From Amycolatopsis umgeniensis (lineage in GTDB: Bacteria > Actinomycetota > Actinomycetes > Mycobacteriales > Pseudonocardiaceae): a stretch of 64,000 bases of DNA. The DNA lies in the NCBI RefSeq assembly GCF_014205155.1, contig NZ_JACHMX010000001.1, forward strand, positions 248,001 to 312,000. Reading direction: 5' to 3'. A program made the translations under genes and the position numbers. Below the pieces are notes generated by a model. The model ran no database searches. It had not been told where the DNA came from and saw nothing but the letters and a program-made list of their open reading frames with translations. Positions 44,009 to 53,468 of this stretch are shown here, piece by piece. How positions within the stretch are numbered: position 1 is the stretch's first letter; each line of letters opens with the position of its first letter.

Positions 44009-44892
44009 CGATCGCCTTCCTCGGTCTCGGCAACATGGGCGGCCCGATGGCCGCCAACCTGGTGAAGTCCGGTGAAACCGTCCACGGCTACGACCCGGCT
44101 CCCGCCGCCCGCTCCGAAGGCGTGGCCAGGTTCGACACCGCGAGCGCGGCTGTCGCGCAGGCCGATGTCGTCGTCACGATGCTGCCTAGCGGCAAGCACG
44201 TGCTCGACTGCTACGAACAGATCCTGCCGTCCGCGCGGCCCGGGACGCTGTTCGTCGACTGCTCCACCATCGACGTCGCCGACGCCCGCCAGGCGGCCGA
44301 GTTGGTCACGGCGTCGGGGCACCGAGCGGTCGACGCCCCGGTGTCCGGTGGAGTGGTCGGCGCCGAAGCCGGAACGCTGACGTTCATGGTCGGCGGCGAT
44401 CCGGAGGCGTTCGCCGCGGCCGGTCCCTTGCTCGGCGTCATGGGAGCCAGGGCGATCCACTGTGGATCCTCCGGTGCCGGCCAGGCGGCGAAGATCTGCA
44501 ACAACATGATCCTCGGCGTCTCGATGATCGCCGTCTCCGAGGCATTCGCCCTCGGCGAGGAACTCGGCCTCACCCACCAGGCCCTGTTCGACGTCGCCTC
44601 GACCGCGTCCGGACAGTGCTGGGCGCTGACCACCAACTGCCCGGTCCCCGGCCCGGTCCCGGCCAGCCCCGCCAACCGCGAGTACTCCGGCGGGTTCGCC
44701 AGCGGCCTGATGCTGAAGGACCTGCGCCTGGCCGAATCCGCCGCCCGGGACAACGACGTCGCCACCCTGCTCGGCACGAGGGCCGCGGAACTCTACGCGG
44801 CGTTCGTCGAGCAGGACGGCCCCGGCCGGGACTTCTCCGCCATCATCACCGCCGTCCGCGACGGCCTCCTCGGCAAGGAAACCACCGCATGA
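44005..44892 (+). CDS. mmsB: 3-hydroxyisobutyrate dehydrogenase
   Basis: This 295-aa NAD-dependent dehydrogenase has the Rossmann motif [15 protein letters not shown], the substrate loop [23 protein letters not shown], and the catalytic Lys segment [13 protein letters not shown]. It oxidises 3-hydroxyisobutyrate to methylmalonate semialdehyde for MmsA. Four-base overlaps join it to both neighbours. Confidence 0.94.
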   Translation: MTIAFLGLGNMGGPMAANLVKSGETVHGYDPAPAARSEGVARFDTASAAVAQADVVVTMLPSGKHVLDCYEQILPSARPGTLFVDCSTIDVADARQAAELVTASGHRAVDAPVSGGVVGAEAGTLTFMVGGDPEAFAAAGPLLGVMGARAIHCGSSGAGQAAKICNNMILGVSMIAVSEAFALGEELGLTHQALFDVASTASGQCWALTTNCPVPGPVPASPANREYSGGFASGLMLKDLRLAESAARDNDVATLLGTRAAELYAAFVEQDGPGRDFSAIITAVRDGLLGKETTA

Positions 44893-45668
44893 GCGAGTAC
44901 GAGACCATCACCGTCGAGCGGGCGGGCGACCGCGTCGCCCTCATCACCCTCAACCGGCCCAAGGCGCTCAACGCGCTGAACCTGCGGGCGATGCGGGAGA
45001 TCACCGGGGCGGCGGGCGAACTCGGGCAGGATCCCGACGTCGGCGCCATCGTGCTCACCGGTTCGGCCAAGGCCTTCGCGGCGGGCGCGGACATCAAGGA
45101 GATGCAACCCCAGTCGTTCAGCGACGTCTACGCGGCCGACTGGTTCGCGGGCTGGGACGCGCTTTCCCGCGTCCGTGTCCCGCTGATCGCCGCGGTCTCC
45201 GGGTACGCCCTCGGCGGCGGCTGCGAACTCGCGATGATGTGCGACGTCCTGATCGCCGCCGACAACGCCAAATTCGGCCAGCCGGAGATCACCCTCGGCG
45301 TCATCCCCGGTATGGGCGGCTCGCAGCGGCTCACCCGTGCGATCGGCAAGGCCAAGGCGATGGACCTGTGCCTGACCGGCCGCATGATCGACGCCGCCGA
45401 GGCCGAGCGGTCGGGACTCGTTTCCCGGATCGTCCCGGCCGAGAGCCTGCTCGACGACGCGCTCGCGGTCGCCGCGAAGATCGCGAGCATGTCGCGTCCC
45501 GCGGCCATGATGGTCAAGGAGGCCGTCAACCAGGCCTTCGAGAGCGGTCTCGCCGACGGGCTCCGGTTCGAACGGCGCTTGTTCCACGGCACTTTCGCCA
45601 CCCAGGACCAGAAGGAGGGCATGGCCGCGTTCACCGAGAAGCGCGAGCCGAAGTTCCTTCACTCCTGA
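44889..45668 (+). CDS. Enoyl-CoA hydratase
   Basis: This 259-aa crotonase-family hydratase has the oxyanion segment [12 protein letters not shown] and both catalytic-glutamate regions, [15 protein letters not shown] and [20 protein letters not shown]. It probably hydrates methacrylyl-CoA to 3-hydroxyisobutyryl-CoA, which completes the pathway encoded by this operon. It is the last gene, overlapping mmsB by four bases. Its last ten bases overlap the convergent SWIM gene. Confidence 0.93.
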   Translation: MSEYETITVERAGDRVALITLNRPKALNALNLRAMREITGAAGELGQDPDVGAIVLTGSAKAFAAGADIKEMQPQSFSDVYAADWFAGWDALSRVRVPLIAAVSGYALGGGCELAMMCDVLIAADNAKFGQPEITLGVIPGMGGSQRLTRAIGKAKAMDLCLTGRMIDAAEAERSGLVSRIVPAESLLDDALAVAAKIASMSRPAAMMVKEAVNQAFESGLADGLRFERRLFHGTFATQDQKEGMAAFTEKREPKFLHS

Positions 45669-46360
45669 CCGGTGAGCGACCGGTAGAGCGGTCGCAGCAG
45701 GGCGGTGACCGAGGTCCCGTCCACCGTGGCCTTGAGCGGCGGGACCTCGTCGAGCAGTCCCAACGGGTCCCCGGCCGCGGGGCGTCGCTTGTTCGTGACG
45801 TCCCCGGCCGGGCCCCAGCCGAAGAAGTCGTCCATCACGTCATCGAGTCCGGGCGTCTCTGTTTCCGCCGACGGTGCCGTCACGCGGGCGCCCGCCTGCC
45901 GTCCGATCTCCTCGAGCAACGTTGTGCGGTCCCGTCCGCGAAGCGCGAAGATCGCGAACGGGTCCTCTTCTTCGGCGAGCGCGATCAGCCCGGCGACGAG
46001 GTGGTCGCACGGGACTCGGGTGCCCGGACATGTGCAGTCCAGCGAAAGTTCCCAAGCCGCTTCGGGAAACAGCGGCACCTGCTCCGCGGTGAAGAAGCGC
46101 TCGATGTCCTCCGGAACCTCGCCGTCGAGCAGGGCCGCTGTCGTGGCCTCGTCCGCGGCGACGGCGGCGATGACCGCCGTCCACACCTGCTTGCCGAACG
46201 TCGGCAGGCCGACGCGGACCTCGTAGAACCGCTGCCGGGTCACCCGGACCTGGGCGACGGCCGCGCCGGGCCCGATCGTCAGGGTGTCGACCCGACAGGG
46301 CGGTACGAGTCCTTTGTGGACGCCCAGTTCGTCGAGCGCCCGGCGGAATCCGTCAGTCAT
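45659..46360 (-). CDS. SWIM zinc-finger protein, partner of SNF2 helicase
   Basis: This 233-aa protein has a SWIM zinc motif at residues 109-120 (C-T-C, then C-D-H after six residues) that should bind nucleic acid or protein. The flanking parts fit the family of SWIM proteins found directly downstream of bacterial SNF2 helicases. The ATG at 46360 overlaps the helicase stop by eight bases, so the two are made together. Function is unknown beyond a likely role in the helicase complex. Confidence 0.85.
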   Translation of the reverse strand: MTDGFRRALDELGVHKGLVPPCRVDTLTIGPGAAVAQVRVTRQRFYEVRVGLPTFGKQVWTAVIAAVAADEATTAALLDGEVPEDIERFFTAEQVPLFPEAAWELSLDCTCPGTRVPCDHLVAGLIALAEEEDPFAIFALRGRDRTTLLEEIGRQAGARVTAPSAETETPGLDDVMDDFFGWGPAGDVTNKRRPAAGDPLGLLDEVPPLKATVDGTSVTALLRPLYRSLTGQE

Positions 46361-49349
46361 CGGCCGCCTCCCGTCCCAGCGCGAAGACCTCGCGCAGCGA
46401 ATCGGTGGACAGCTCCGTGAGCCAGTCCTCCCCGTCGGTGACGACGAGACCCGCCAGCGCTTCCTTCTTCGTGATGACGGCGTCGATCCGATCCTCGATG
46501 GTGCCGGGACAGACGAACTTCCGCACCTGCACACTGTTCCGCTGGCCGATGCGGAAGGCCCGGTCGGTGGCCTGTTCCTCGACCGCCGGATTCCACCACC
46601 GGTCGAGATGCAGGACGTGCGTGGCCGCGGTGAGCGTCAGTCCGGCTCCCCCGGTCTTCAGCGACGCTAGCAGGATCGGCGGGCCTTCGCCCGACTGGAA
46701 GTGTTCGACGATCGAGTCACGGCGCCGCTGCGACAACCCGCCGTGCAGGAAGGCGATCTTCGCGTTCAGCTTGCCCGAAAGATGCGGCACCAGGAGGTGA
46801 CCGAACTCGGCGTACTGGGTGAAGCACAGCGCACGGTCGCCCGAATCCAGGATTTCGGCGAGGAGTTCTTCGAGCCGGTTGACCTTGCCGGACCGGGCTC
46901 CGATCGGCGAACCGTCGTGCAGCAGATGCGCCGGGTGGTTGCAGATCTGCTTGAGCTTCGTGATCGCCGCGAGGATGTTGCCGCGCCGTTTGACCCCGGC
47001 GCTGTCGGCGATCTTGGTCATCATCTCGTCCACGGTCGCCCGGTACAACGTCACCTGCTCACGGGTGAGGCGGTACTCCTGGAGGATCTCGATCTTCTCG
47101 GGAAGGTCGGCGAGCACGGTGGGATCGGTTTTGAGGCGCCGCAACAGGAACGGCCGGGTCAGCCGGCGCAGCTCGGTGGCCGCGGCGAGGTCGCCCCGGC
47201 GCTCGATGGGCACCTCGAACCGCTCGCGGAACTCCTGCCTGCCACCGAGGACGCCGGGGTTGAGCAGATCCGACAGCGACCACAGATCCGCGAGCCGGTT
47301 CTCCACCGGAGTCCCGGTCAGCGCGACCCGATGGCCCGCGGGGATCCGGCGCAAGGCCTGAGCGGGTCCGGTGTTCTGGTTCTTGACCGCCTGAGCCTCG
47401 TCGAGCACGAGCCGGTGCCACCGGATCCCGGCGAGTTCGTCGGCGTCGCGGGCGGCGGTCGAGTAGGTGGTGACGAGAAGATCCACGTCCTCGACGCGCG
47501 CGTGACCACGATCGGCACCGTGATGGATGTGCACGCGTAGCTCCGGCGCGAATTTGGCCGCCTCGCGTTGCCAGGTCCCGAGCAACGACATCGGACAGAC
47601 GAGCAGCGTCGGCCTCCGGTCGGCCTGCGCCCGCTCGATCGCTTCGAGCGCGAGGAGCTGGACCGTCTTGCCGAGCCCCATGTCGTCGGCGAGGCAGGCG
47701 CCGAGCCCGATCGACGCCATGAACGAAAGCCAGGCGACACCCCGGCTCTGGTAGGGCCGCAAGGTCGCCAGGAACGTCGGCGGCGGCTCGACCGGCTCGA
47801 TGGTGCGCTGGACACGCCCGGCGAGGAAGTCGTCGATCCAGCCGTCGGTCGTGACCTCGGTGACCGGCAGCGGCGCTTCGAAGCCTCCGCGGAGCAGGGC
47901 CAGCAGGTCCGCCGGGGTGGGCAGCGGCGGCTTCTCGCGATCCGGGTCGCGGCGCAGGTACTCGAGACCGGCGCGCAGCAGTTCGGGGTCCACGCTCACC
48001 CAGCGGCCGCGCAGCCGAACCAGCGACGACTTCGCGTCGGCGAGCGCGGCCAACTCCTCGTCGGTCAGCGCGTCCTCCCCGACGGCGAGCGCCCAGCGGT
48101 AGGAGGCGAGCTGGTGGCGGCCGAGCCGGTGCACGGCGGCCTGGTCGACGGGCGCGCCGCGGACGGACAGCTTGAGCGCGAGCTTCCGCCTGCCACCCCA
48201 GCTCGCCGGGAGCTGGACGTCGAAACCGGCCGCGACCAGCTGTTCCGCGCCGCCGTCGAGGAACTCGACGGTTTCGGCGACGGTGAGGTCGTAGAGGCCC
48301 GGTTTCTCGGCCTCGACCGCCGGGCCGAGCAGCGGCAGCACTCCCGCGGCTCGCTCCAGCTCGGCGGTGAAAAGACCTTCGGGGTCGGTGAACTTCGCGC
48401 CCGCCTTGCCGGACCAGACGTCCTCGGCCGGGAGCAGGAGACTGGGATCGGCTGCGGAGCGCAGGAAGAACCGCAGCTGCCACTTGGTTCCGTCACCGGT
48501 CTGGTCGTCCGGGTCGTCCATCGGGCCGTACAGCGTGGGGACCTCGTCGAGCCGGAGGCAGACGGTGCCCTCGGTGAGGTCGGTGTCGCCGAGGGCGTCC
48601 CAGGCCGCGATGCCCTCGGCGACGATCCCCATCCGTCCCGGCGCCTGGCCGATCCGATCGTCCGCGCTCTTCAGCGCGTGGAACCACGACCCGAACGGCC
48701 CCTCGCGCCCGTCGCTTTCCGTGGCGTGGCCCGCGGCGGCCAGGCGATCGCGGACGGCGGCGTCGACCAGGGTGTGGAGCGCGTCGGTGATCAGCGCCGC
48801 CGGATCCGGCCTGGTGTGCTCGGCCCGGCCGACCGGCGGGGTGGCCGCGATCAGCGTCCGGAGCGTGACGGCGTCGCCGCCCCTGGCCACCGGCCGCCAC
48901 CGGGCTCGCGCGACGATCTCGTTCCGCACGAGGGTGGGCAGCACCCGGCCGCGGCGCACCAGATCGTCCGCCAGCCGGACGACGGCGCGGAGATGGCGGA
49001 CGGAAGTGCCGTAGCTGACCGTGTCCGCCAGATCTCCCAGCTCGGAGGGGTCGACGAGGAGCGCCGGGACCGACCACAGTTCCAGCGACAGCTCCTGCTG
49101 CGGGCGGCCTCGGACACCCAGTTCCGGCGAGGCGACCGGGCCGCCGCGCCGCGACGGCAGCAGCAGGACCGCCGACGCCGGTTTACCGGGGTGCAGCGCG
49201 GTCAGATCCGCGACGGACGCGGCGAACGGATGCGGCCGGGCCGCGCTCGACGGCCGCATCGACGTCGTCGCCGGGCGGTCGCCGTGTTCACCCCAAAGCA
49301 CGATCCCGCGGCCACGGGACCACAGGCCGTGCACGACGAGTGGCGACAT
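46353..49349 (-). CDS. SNF2-family DEAD/DEAH-type ATPase
   Basis: This 998-aa Swi2/Snf2 ATPase has a bacterial SNF2-associated N-terminal half (about 1-500). The RecA1 lobe has Walker A in LADDMGLGKTVQLLAL (near residue 556) and VLDEAQAVKN. The RecA2 lobe has SLKTGGAGLTLTAATHVLHLDRWWNPAVEEQATDRAFRIGQ (near 900-940). These motors move on double-stranded DNA and in bacteria are linked to transcription recycling, repair or defence. The ATG at 49349 follows GGGAGA. It is the first gene of a two-gene leftward operon with the SWIM protein. Confidence 0.93.
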   Translation of the reverse strand: MSPLVVHGLWSRGRGIVLWGEHGDRPATTSMRPSSAARPHPFAASVADLTALHPGKPASAVLLLPSRRGGPVASPELGVRGRPQQELSLELWSVPALLVDPSELGDLADTVSYGTSVRHLRAVVRLADDLVRRGRVLPTLVRNEIVARARWRPVARGGDAVTLRTLIAATPPVGRAEHTRPDPAALITDALHTLVDAAVRDRLAAAGHATESDGREGPFGSWFHALKSADDRIGQAPGRMGIVAEGIAAWDALGDTDLTEGTVCLRLDEVPTLYGPMDDPDDQTGDGTKWQLRFFLRSAADPSLLLPAEDVWSGKAGAKFTDPEGLFTAELERAAGVLPLLGPAVEAEKPGLYDLTVAETVEFLDGGAEQLVAAGFDVQLPASWGGRRKLALKLSVRGAPVDQAAVHRLGRHQLASYRWALAVGEDALTDEELAALADAKSSLVRLRGRWVSVDPELLRAGLEYLRRDPDREKPPLPTPADLLALLRGGFEAPLPVTEVTTDGWIDDFLAGRVQRTIEPVEPPPTFLATLRPYQSRGVAWLSFMASIGLGACLADDMGLGKTVQLLALEAIERAQADRRPTLLVCPMSLLGTWQREAAKFAPELRVHIHHGADRGHARVEDVDLLVTTYSTAARDADELAGIRWHRLVLDEAQAVKNQNTGPAQALRRIPAGHRVALTGTPVENRLADLWSLSDLLNPGVLGGRQEFRERFEVPIERRGDLAAATELRRLTRPFLLRRLKTDPTVLADLPEKIEILQEYRLTREQVTLYRATVDEMMTKIADSAGVKRRGNILAAITKLKQICNHPAHLLHDGSPIGARSGKVNRLEELLAEILDSGDRALCFTQYAEFGHLLVPHLSGKLNAKIAFLHGGLSQRRRDSIVEHFQSGEGPPILLASLKTGGAGLTLTAATHVLHLDRWWNPAVEEQATDRAFRIGQRNSVQVRKFVCPGTIEDRIDAVITKKEALAGLVVTDGEDWLTELSTDSLREVFALGREAADD

Positions 49350-49487
49350 GTTCTCCCTTCCGCGGTCTGTGCCCTCCAGCATGCCCGGGACCGATCAGCG
49401 TCCGGTCAGCGAGGGTCACACCATCGTGTAGCTAGGCGGGGGTCGCCCGCTCTTCTAGCCTGATGAGCTCGTCCCCACACGGAAGCG

Positions 49488-50612
49488 ATGCATTCGATGA
49501 CCGACGGAGAGGCGCGCGCCGGCGTGCTGTCGAAACGCGCGCTGGTGATCGCCTCGCACGCGGTTGAACGGGCCGCGCTCGCCGAAGGCACCGACGAGAA
49601 CATGGTCGTCCTCGCGCTTTTCCAGCGACTGCCGTACTTCGAGCGGGAACGCGAGGTCTACGCCAGGATCGCCCGTCGCGCGGCCGTGACCGTCGTCGGC
49701 ATGGTCGATTCCGGCCGCCCTGACCTGCCGCACGGCGTGACCCCCGTCCTGCTGCGCGCCGACGAGAGCCTTGCCCGCGAATGGTCGGTCGCGGTGCTCA
49801 CCCCGACGTTCGGCGGCTCGGTCGTCGCCCAGGATCTCGACGACGTCGACCCCTCGGCGACGTCCGTCGAAGCGGCGCGGCGTTTCCAGGGCCGCTGGGG
49901 TTTCCGCCGGGACGAGGCCTACGCCGAAGTCGTCCGGCTGCGCGACGCGCTCGGCGATCGGCTGCCGCCCACCGCGCGGATCAAGATCGACGAGGTCCTG
50001 AACAGCGTGACGACCCCCGCCGCCGCGCCGGTCGAGAACCGCGCTGAAGCGGCGCTGCGTCATCTCGCCGCCCGCCTGGAACGACGACCGGCGCCGAAAC
50101 CGGAGGAACCCGCCCTCGCGACCGATCCCGAAACCGGCCTGGCGACCATGGCCGGGATCGCCGGCTGGCTGGGCGCGTCGACCGACACCGTTCCGCTCGG
50201 CCTGATCCTCATCACCGTCGACGACCTCACCGAAGTCGAGCGGCGCCACGGCAACCGGGTCAGGATGCACACCGAGCAGAACATCGCGGATCTGATCCGC
50301 GAAGACCTGCGCCCGCTCGACAAGGCCGTCCGGCTCGGCACCGAAGAATTCCTGCTCGTCCAGCCCGCGCTGGAAGCGGCCGACCTGACCGAACGCAGCC
50401 TGCGGCTCGAACGACGGCTCGGCGCCCTCCACGCCACGTACCCGTTCGTGGATCTGCACCCGAGGACGACCACCATGCTCACCAGGAAACGGCCGCTGCC
50501 GGTGCATTCCCTGCGCGCACAGCTGAAGCAGGTGCCGACGGCGGCGTTGTGGCCGCCGAGTCACGGCATGCTCCCGTCGCCGAACGGCGGCGGTTCGACC
50601 TGGTTCCGGTGA
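49488..50612 (+). CDS. DICT sensory domain protein with degenerate GGDEF domain
   Basis: In this 374-aa protein the N-terminal half (about 10-130: SKRALVIASHAVERAALAEG, LFQRLPYFERE, VAVLTPTFGGSVVAQDL) matches the DICT domain, a predicted light or ligand sensor found with GGDEF and EAL proteins. The C-terminal part (about 215-335) resembles a GGDEF domain (DPETGLATMAGIAGWL; LGLILITVDDLTEVERRHG), but the signature is GTEEF instead of GGDEF and key glycines are lost, so diguanylate cyclase activity is doubtful. It may bind GTP or c-di-GMP or serve as a structural adaptor. Start is ATG 49488 or 49497. It is divergent from the SNF2 gene. Confidence 0.8.
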   Translation: MHSMTDGEARAGVLSKRALVIASHAVERAALAEGTDENMVVLALFQRLPYFEREREVYARIARRAAVTVVGMVDSGRPDLPHGVTPVLLRADESLAREWSVAVLTPTFGGSVVAQDLDDVDPSATSVEAARRFQGRWGFRRDEAYAEVVRLRDALGDRLPPTARIKIDEVLNSVTTPAAAPVENRAEAALRHLAARLERRPAPKPEEPALATDPETGLATMAGIAGWLGASTDTVPLGLILITVDDLTEVERRHGNRVRMHTEQNIADLIREDLRPLDKAVRLGTEEFLLVQPALEAADLTERSLRLERRLGALHATYPFVDLHPRTTTMLTRKRPLPVHSLRAQLKQVPTAALWPPSHGMLPSPNGGGSTWFR

Positions 50613-50624
50613 TAGGTTTCCTCC

Positions 50625-51245
50625 GTGGAAAACGCCCTGGACGCAATCGATCCGCGTGAAGCGTTGACGATCCTCGGCTGCTCGAAGGGCAAGACCCGGG
50701 GAGGCACGACGCCCGAAAACGGCACTGTCTGGCCGGAACCGATGCTTCGCGCGCGGGCGGATGTCCTGGCGAAGTCCAAGGTCGAAGACGGCGGACTGCG
50801 GCCGGCCTGGCTCCGCTACAGCGGGCACTTCTACCGGAACGTCGACGGCGCGCTGGGCGAGGCCGTCGAGCACGGGCGGACCTTGATCCTCAGCGGTGGC
50901 TACGGAATCCTGCGCGCCGACGAGCCGATCCCCTACTACGACCGGAAACTGAGGCTCAGCGATTGGCCGACAGGCGTCCTCGAGGACGCTGTCATCGGCG
51001 AAGCGCGCCGGATCGGTGCGGCGAAGGTGGTCACGTTCGTGTCCGCCAGCGCCGACTACGCCAAGCTGATCCGGCGGATCCCTTGGGGTGAAACGGAGAT
51101 CGGGGCCGTGCTGGTGACGATCGACTTCCACGACGGCGGGGCGCAGATCGAGGTACCGCGACGGCTGGCGCGGGCTTTCGGCGCGTGGTGGCGCGGGTCG
51201 CCGTCGGACTACCCGGCCGGCATGGTCGTGGAGAAGCTGGGATGA
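50625..51245 (+). CDS. DUF6884-like (YaaA-related) protein
   Basis: This 206-aa protein has the pattern of the DUF6884/YaaA-related group: an early ILGCSKGKTRGG, aromatic SGHFYRN, LILSGGYGILRADEPIPYYDRKL in the middle, and a late strand VVTFVSASADYAKLI. The E. coli YaaA relative limits peroxide damage, but whether this branch does so is not known. GTG 50625 is the start, with a TAGGTT box six bases upstream (leaderless). Its stop overlaps the following GIY-YIG-like gene by four bases, so the pair works together. Confidence 0.7.
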   Translation: MENALDAIDPREALTILGCSKGKTRGGTTPENGTVWPEPMLRARADVLAKSKVEDGGLRPAWLRYSGHFYRNVDGALGEAVEHGRTLILSGGYGILRADEPIPYYDRKLRLSDWPTGVLEDAVIGEARRIGAAKVVTFVSASADYAKLIRRIPWGETEIGAVLVTIDFHDGGAQIEVPRRLARAFGAWWRGSPSDYPAGMVVEKLG

Positions 51246-51889
51246 GAGACACGGATCTCGCCGAGTTCTACACCCTGCTCGATCGGCTTGGCACTCCTCG
51301 GCGGCTGCGTGAGGCGACCGGCCGGGATGGCTGGCCGAGTCACGGCGTCTACTTCTTCTTCGAGGACGGCGAACTGCGCGCCGACAGCACACCGAGGGTG
51401 GTCCGCGTCGGCACCCACGGCCTCAGCGCCACCAGCCGGACGAAGTTATGGCAGCGCCTCGCGCAGCATCGCGGGACGCTGAAGGGCGGCGAAAACCATC
51501 GCGCGTCGATCTTCCGGCACCACATCGGGACAGCGTTGATCAGGCGCGATCACGCACCCGGCCCCTTGCTGACCGCGTGGACCGCGCGGCCTCGACTTCC
51601 GGAATGGGCCGCTGCCGAGTCCGAGATCGAACGCGAAGTCAGCGACCACCTGGGCAGGATGCCGTTTCTCTGGCTCGCGGTCCATACCGCCGATCTGCGC
51701 GCTCACCTCGAACGGAACAGCATCGCGCTGCTCTCCAACCTCCGCGGGGCCCCCGATCGGCCGAGTTACACCTGGCTCGGCCATCACGCGCTCAGCGGCA
51801 AGGTCCGAGACTCGGGACTGTGGAACGTGAACCACGTCGATGAGGACTACGACCCCGGCTTCCTCATCTCGTTCCGGAAGCTCGTCTGA
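51242..51889 (+). CDS. GIY-YIG-like nuclease-fold protein
   Basis: In this 215-aa protein the segment SHGVYFFFEDGELR followed by PRVVRVGTHGL and KLWQRLAQHRGT, then ENHRASIFRHHIG, follows the GIY-YIG order: a GVY for GIY, a VRVG for YIG, then conserved Arg, His and Asn-His. This suggests a small endonuclease or a derived nucleic-acid binder. It is translationally coupled to the DUF6884-like gene. No methylase or restriction partner is present, so a repair, defence or RNA role is open. Confidence 0.65.
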   Translation: MRDTDLAEFYTLLDRLGTPRRLREATGRDGWPSHGVYFFFEDGELRADSTPRVVRVGTHGLSATSRTKLWQRLAQHRGTLKGGENHRASIFRHHIGTALIRRDHAPGPLLTAWTARPRLPEWAAAESEIEREVSDHLGRMPFLWLAVHTADLRAHLERNSIALLSNLRGAPDRPSYTWLGHHALSGKVRDSGLWNVNHVDEDYDPGFLISFRKLV

Positions 51890-51898
51890 CTATTTACA

Positions 51899-51920
51899 AT
51901 ACAGGTCTGCACTGTATCTT
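51899..51920. promoter_or_regulatory. TetR autoregulatory operator overlapping a leaderless promoter
   Basis: The dyad ATACAG-N7-CTGTAT (51899-51917) overlaps the -10 box TATCTT (51915-51920), which ends six bases before the GTG start of the TetR gene. Binding would block its own promoter. Confidence 0.65.
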
Positions 51921-51926
51921 AATGAG

Positions 51927-52532
51927 GTGACTTCAGAAGACCGCGCGCCCGGCAGGCCGCGCAGCCGGGAAGCGGACGCGGCGATTCTCGAGACCGCGCT
52001 CGAGTTGCTGATCGAATCCGGCGCCACCGCGACCAGCATCGAACAGGTGGCGCGCCGCGCCGGAGTCACCCGCGCGACCGTGTACCGCCGTTTCCCGGAC
52101 AAAACCCGCCTCTTGATCGCCGCGCTCGAAGCCGCCTACGGCGATCCCCCACCGATCCCGGAAATCGCCGACGTCGAACAGCTGGTGAAAAGCTGGGCCA
52201 CCGTCGTCGCCGATCCGCGGCAACGCCGGCTCCTCCGCCGCGTCTACGGCGCGATCGAGGACCTGCCGGAACTCGCCAAGGCGTATCAGGACCTGTTCGG
52301 CAAGGATCGCGATCAGGCCCGCCGGGACGTGTTCGCCCGTGCCCGCGACAGCGGGCACCTCCCCGCCGGCGTCGACCTGGAAGTCCTGCTCGACCTGCTC
52401 ACCGGCGCGATCTGGCAGCACCTCGCCACCCGCCCCGACACCTGCACGCCGGCGGAGACCGAGGACTTCCTCCGCGACGTGCTCCGCCAAGTCGGCTATC
52501 GGCCGCGTCCAGAGGAAGGAACAGCGCCATGA
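51927..52532 (+). CDS. TetR/AcrR-family transcriptional regulator
   Basis: This 201-aa repressor has a helix-turn-helix (AILETALELLIESGATATSIEQVARRAGVTRATVYRRFPDKTRLL) and a ligand-binding C-terminal domain. The GTG start at 51927 is leaderless and carries its own operator. It overlaps the following membrane protein gene by four bases, so both are derepressed together. Confidence 0.9.
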   Translation: MTSEDRAPGRPRSREADAAILETALELLIESGATATSIEQVARRAGVTRATVYRRFPDKTRLLIAALEAAYGDPPPIPEIADVEQLVKSWATVVADPRQRRLLRRVYGAIEDLPELAKAYQDLFGKDRDQARRDVFARARDSGHLPAGVDLEVLLDLLTGAIWQHLATRPDTCTPAETEDFLRDVLRQVGYRPRPEEGTAP

Positions 52533-52966
52533 CCACAGCGAGCCCGGAAGCACAGCGGCGAACCCGGGCGTTCGCCCGCGTGATCGGCCCCTACGTCGCC
52601 ACGTTCACCACCATCTACGCGATCCGCCTGCCCGAACTCCAGGGCCTCACCGGCGACCTGTTCGATCAGCCCGGCCTGATGCTGTTGCTGGGCGCGATGA
52701 TGCTCGCCGCGGGGCTCGTCATCATCGGCGGGCACCGCAGCTGGCGCGGGCCCCTCGCGGTCACCGTGTCCCTGTTCGGCTGGTTCGTCGCCATCCGCGG
52801 TTTCCTGCTCATCGCGACGCCCGCGACGATCCGGTCCGGGGTCGACGCCACCATGCTCTCCCCCGTCGCGATGACCGCCGCCCGCGTCTTCTTCGGAGCC
52901 CTGGCCGCGTTGGGTCTGCTGCTGACTTACGCCGGCTGGTTCGCTCGCCGTCCCGCCACTGGGTGA
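52529..52966 (+). CDS. Small integral membrane protein with four predicted helices
   Basis: This 145-aa protein has four hydrophobic segments (about 20-40, 50-68, 76-95 and 112-137) and a short cytoplasmic N-terminus. I do not recognise a firm family; DUF4345-like proteins have a similar size and layout. It is encoded in one operon with a TetR repressor, which suggests a stress or transport role. It is convergent with the MarR gene, four bases apart. Confidence 0.75.
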   Translation: MTTASPEAQRRTRAFARVIGPYVATFTTIYAIRLPELQGLTGDLFDQPGLMLLLGAMMLAAGLVIIGGHRSWRGPLAVTVSLFGWFVAIRGFLLIATPATIRSGVDATMLSPVAMTAARVFFGALAALGLLLTYAGWFARRPATG

Positions 52967-52969
52967 CGC

Positions 52970-53398
52970 TTACGGCCAGCGAGCTTCGGAAAGCGCCAGC
53001 GCGGCACGGAGGAACGCCTTGCGATCGGCGGCGGAAAGCTGTTCGAGGAGCCGCTCCTCCTGCTCCTGGATTCGCGACTGGGCCGACCTCCGCGCGGCGC
53101 GGCCGTCGTCGGTGATCCCCAGCAACCGGACCCGGCGATCCTTCGGGTCGGGCTCGCGGGTGATCAGGCCCTCTTCCTGGAGTGTGTCGAGGGTGCCGAT
53201 GATCCGGGTCTTGTCCGCACCGATCGCCTTGGCGAGCGCGGCCTGCGTGCGGACGGGCCCGTCGTCGAGGGCGCTGAGCACCACATAGCCCCACATCGTC
53301 AACCCGTGCTCGGCCAGCACCGGCGTCTCGGCGTTCATCAGCCGTCGCATCAGCCCGCCGAGCATCGCCGCGAGATCCGGCCTCCCCTGCTCCGCCAT
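52970..53398 (-). CDS. MarR-family transcriptional regulator
   Basis: This 142-aa winged-helix regulator (LTMWGYVVLSALDDGPVRTQAALAKAIGADKTRIIGTLDTLQEEGLITREPDPKDRRVRLLGITDDG) shows the MarR recognition helix and the Asp/Arg wing. ATG 53398 is chosen because TATGGT lies six bases upstream, making it leaderless; longer forms extend into the divergent gene's promoter. It probably represses itself and the divergent TIGR03086 gene through the palindrome at 53443-53454. Confidence 0.9.
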   Translation of the reverse strand: MAEQGRPDLAAMLGGLMRRLMNAETPVLAEHGLTMWGYVVLSALDDGPVRTQAALAKAIGADKTRIIGTLDTLQEEGLITREPDPKDRRVRLLGITDDGRAARRSAQSRIQEQEERLLEQLSAADRKAFLRAALALSEARWP

Positions 53399-53432
53399 GC
53401 GCAGACCATACCGACCGGACTCGCGAAACCGG

Positions 53433-53462
53433 TTGACGAACTCGTATGCATACGTAGATGAT
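53433..53462 (+). promoter_or_regulatory. Promoter with MarR palindrome between -35 and -10
   Basis: TTGACG (53433-53438) and GATGAT (53457-53462) form a promoter with an 18-bp gap for the gene at 53469. The perfect palindrome CGTATGCATACG (53443-53454) lies within that gap, an ideal repressor position. A related GCATGCATAC overlaps the start codon. Confidence 0.6.
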
Positions 53463-53468
53463 AAGCGC

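Noticed and set aside
47568..49463. 631-codon open frame on the plus strand
   Set aside because: It is opposite the SNF2 gene and shows no recognisable domain.
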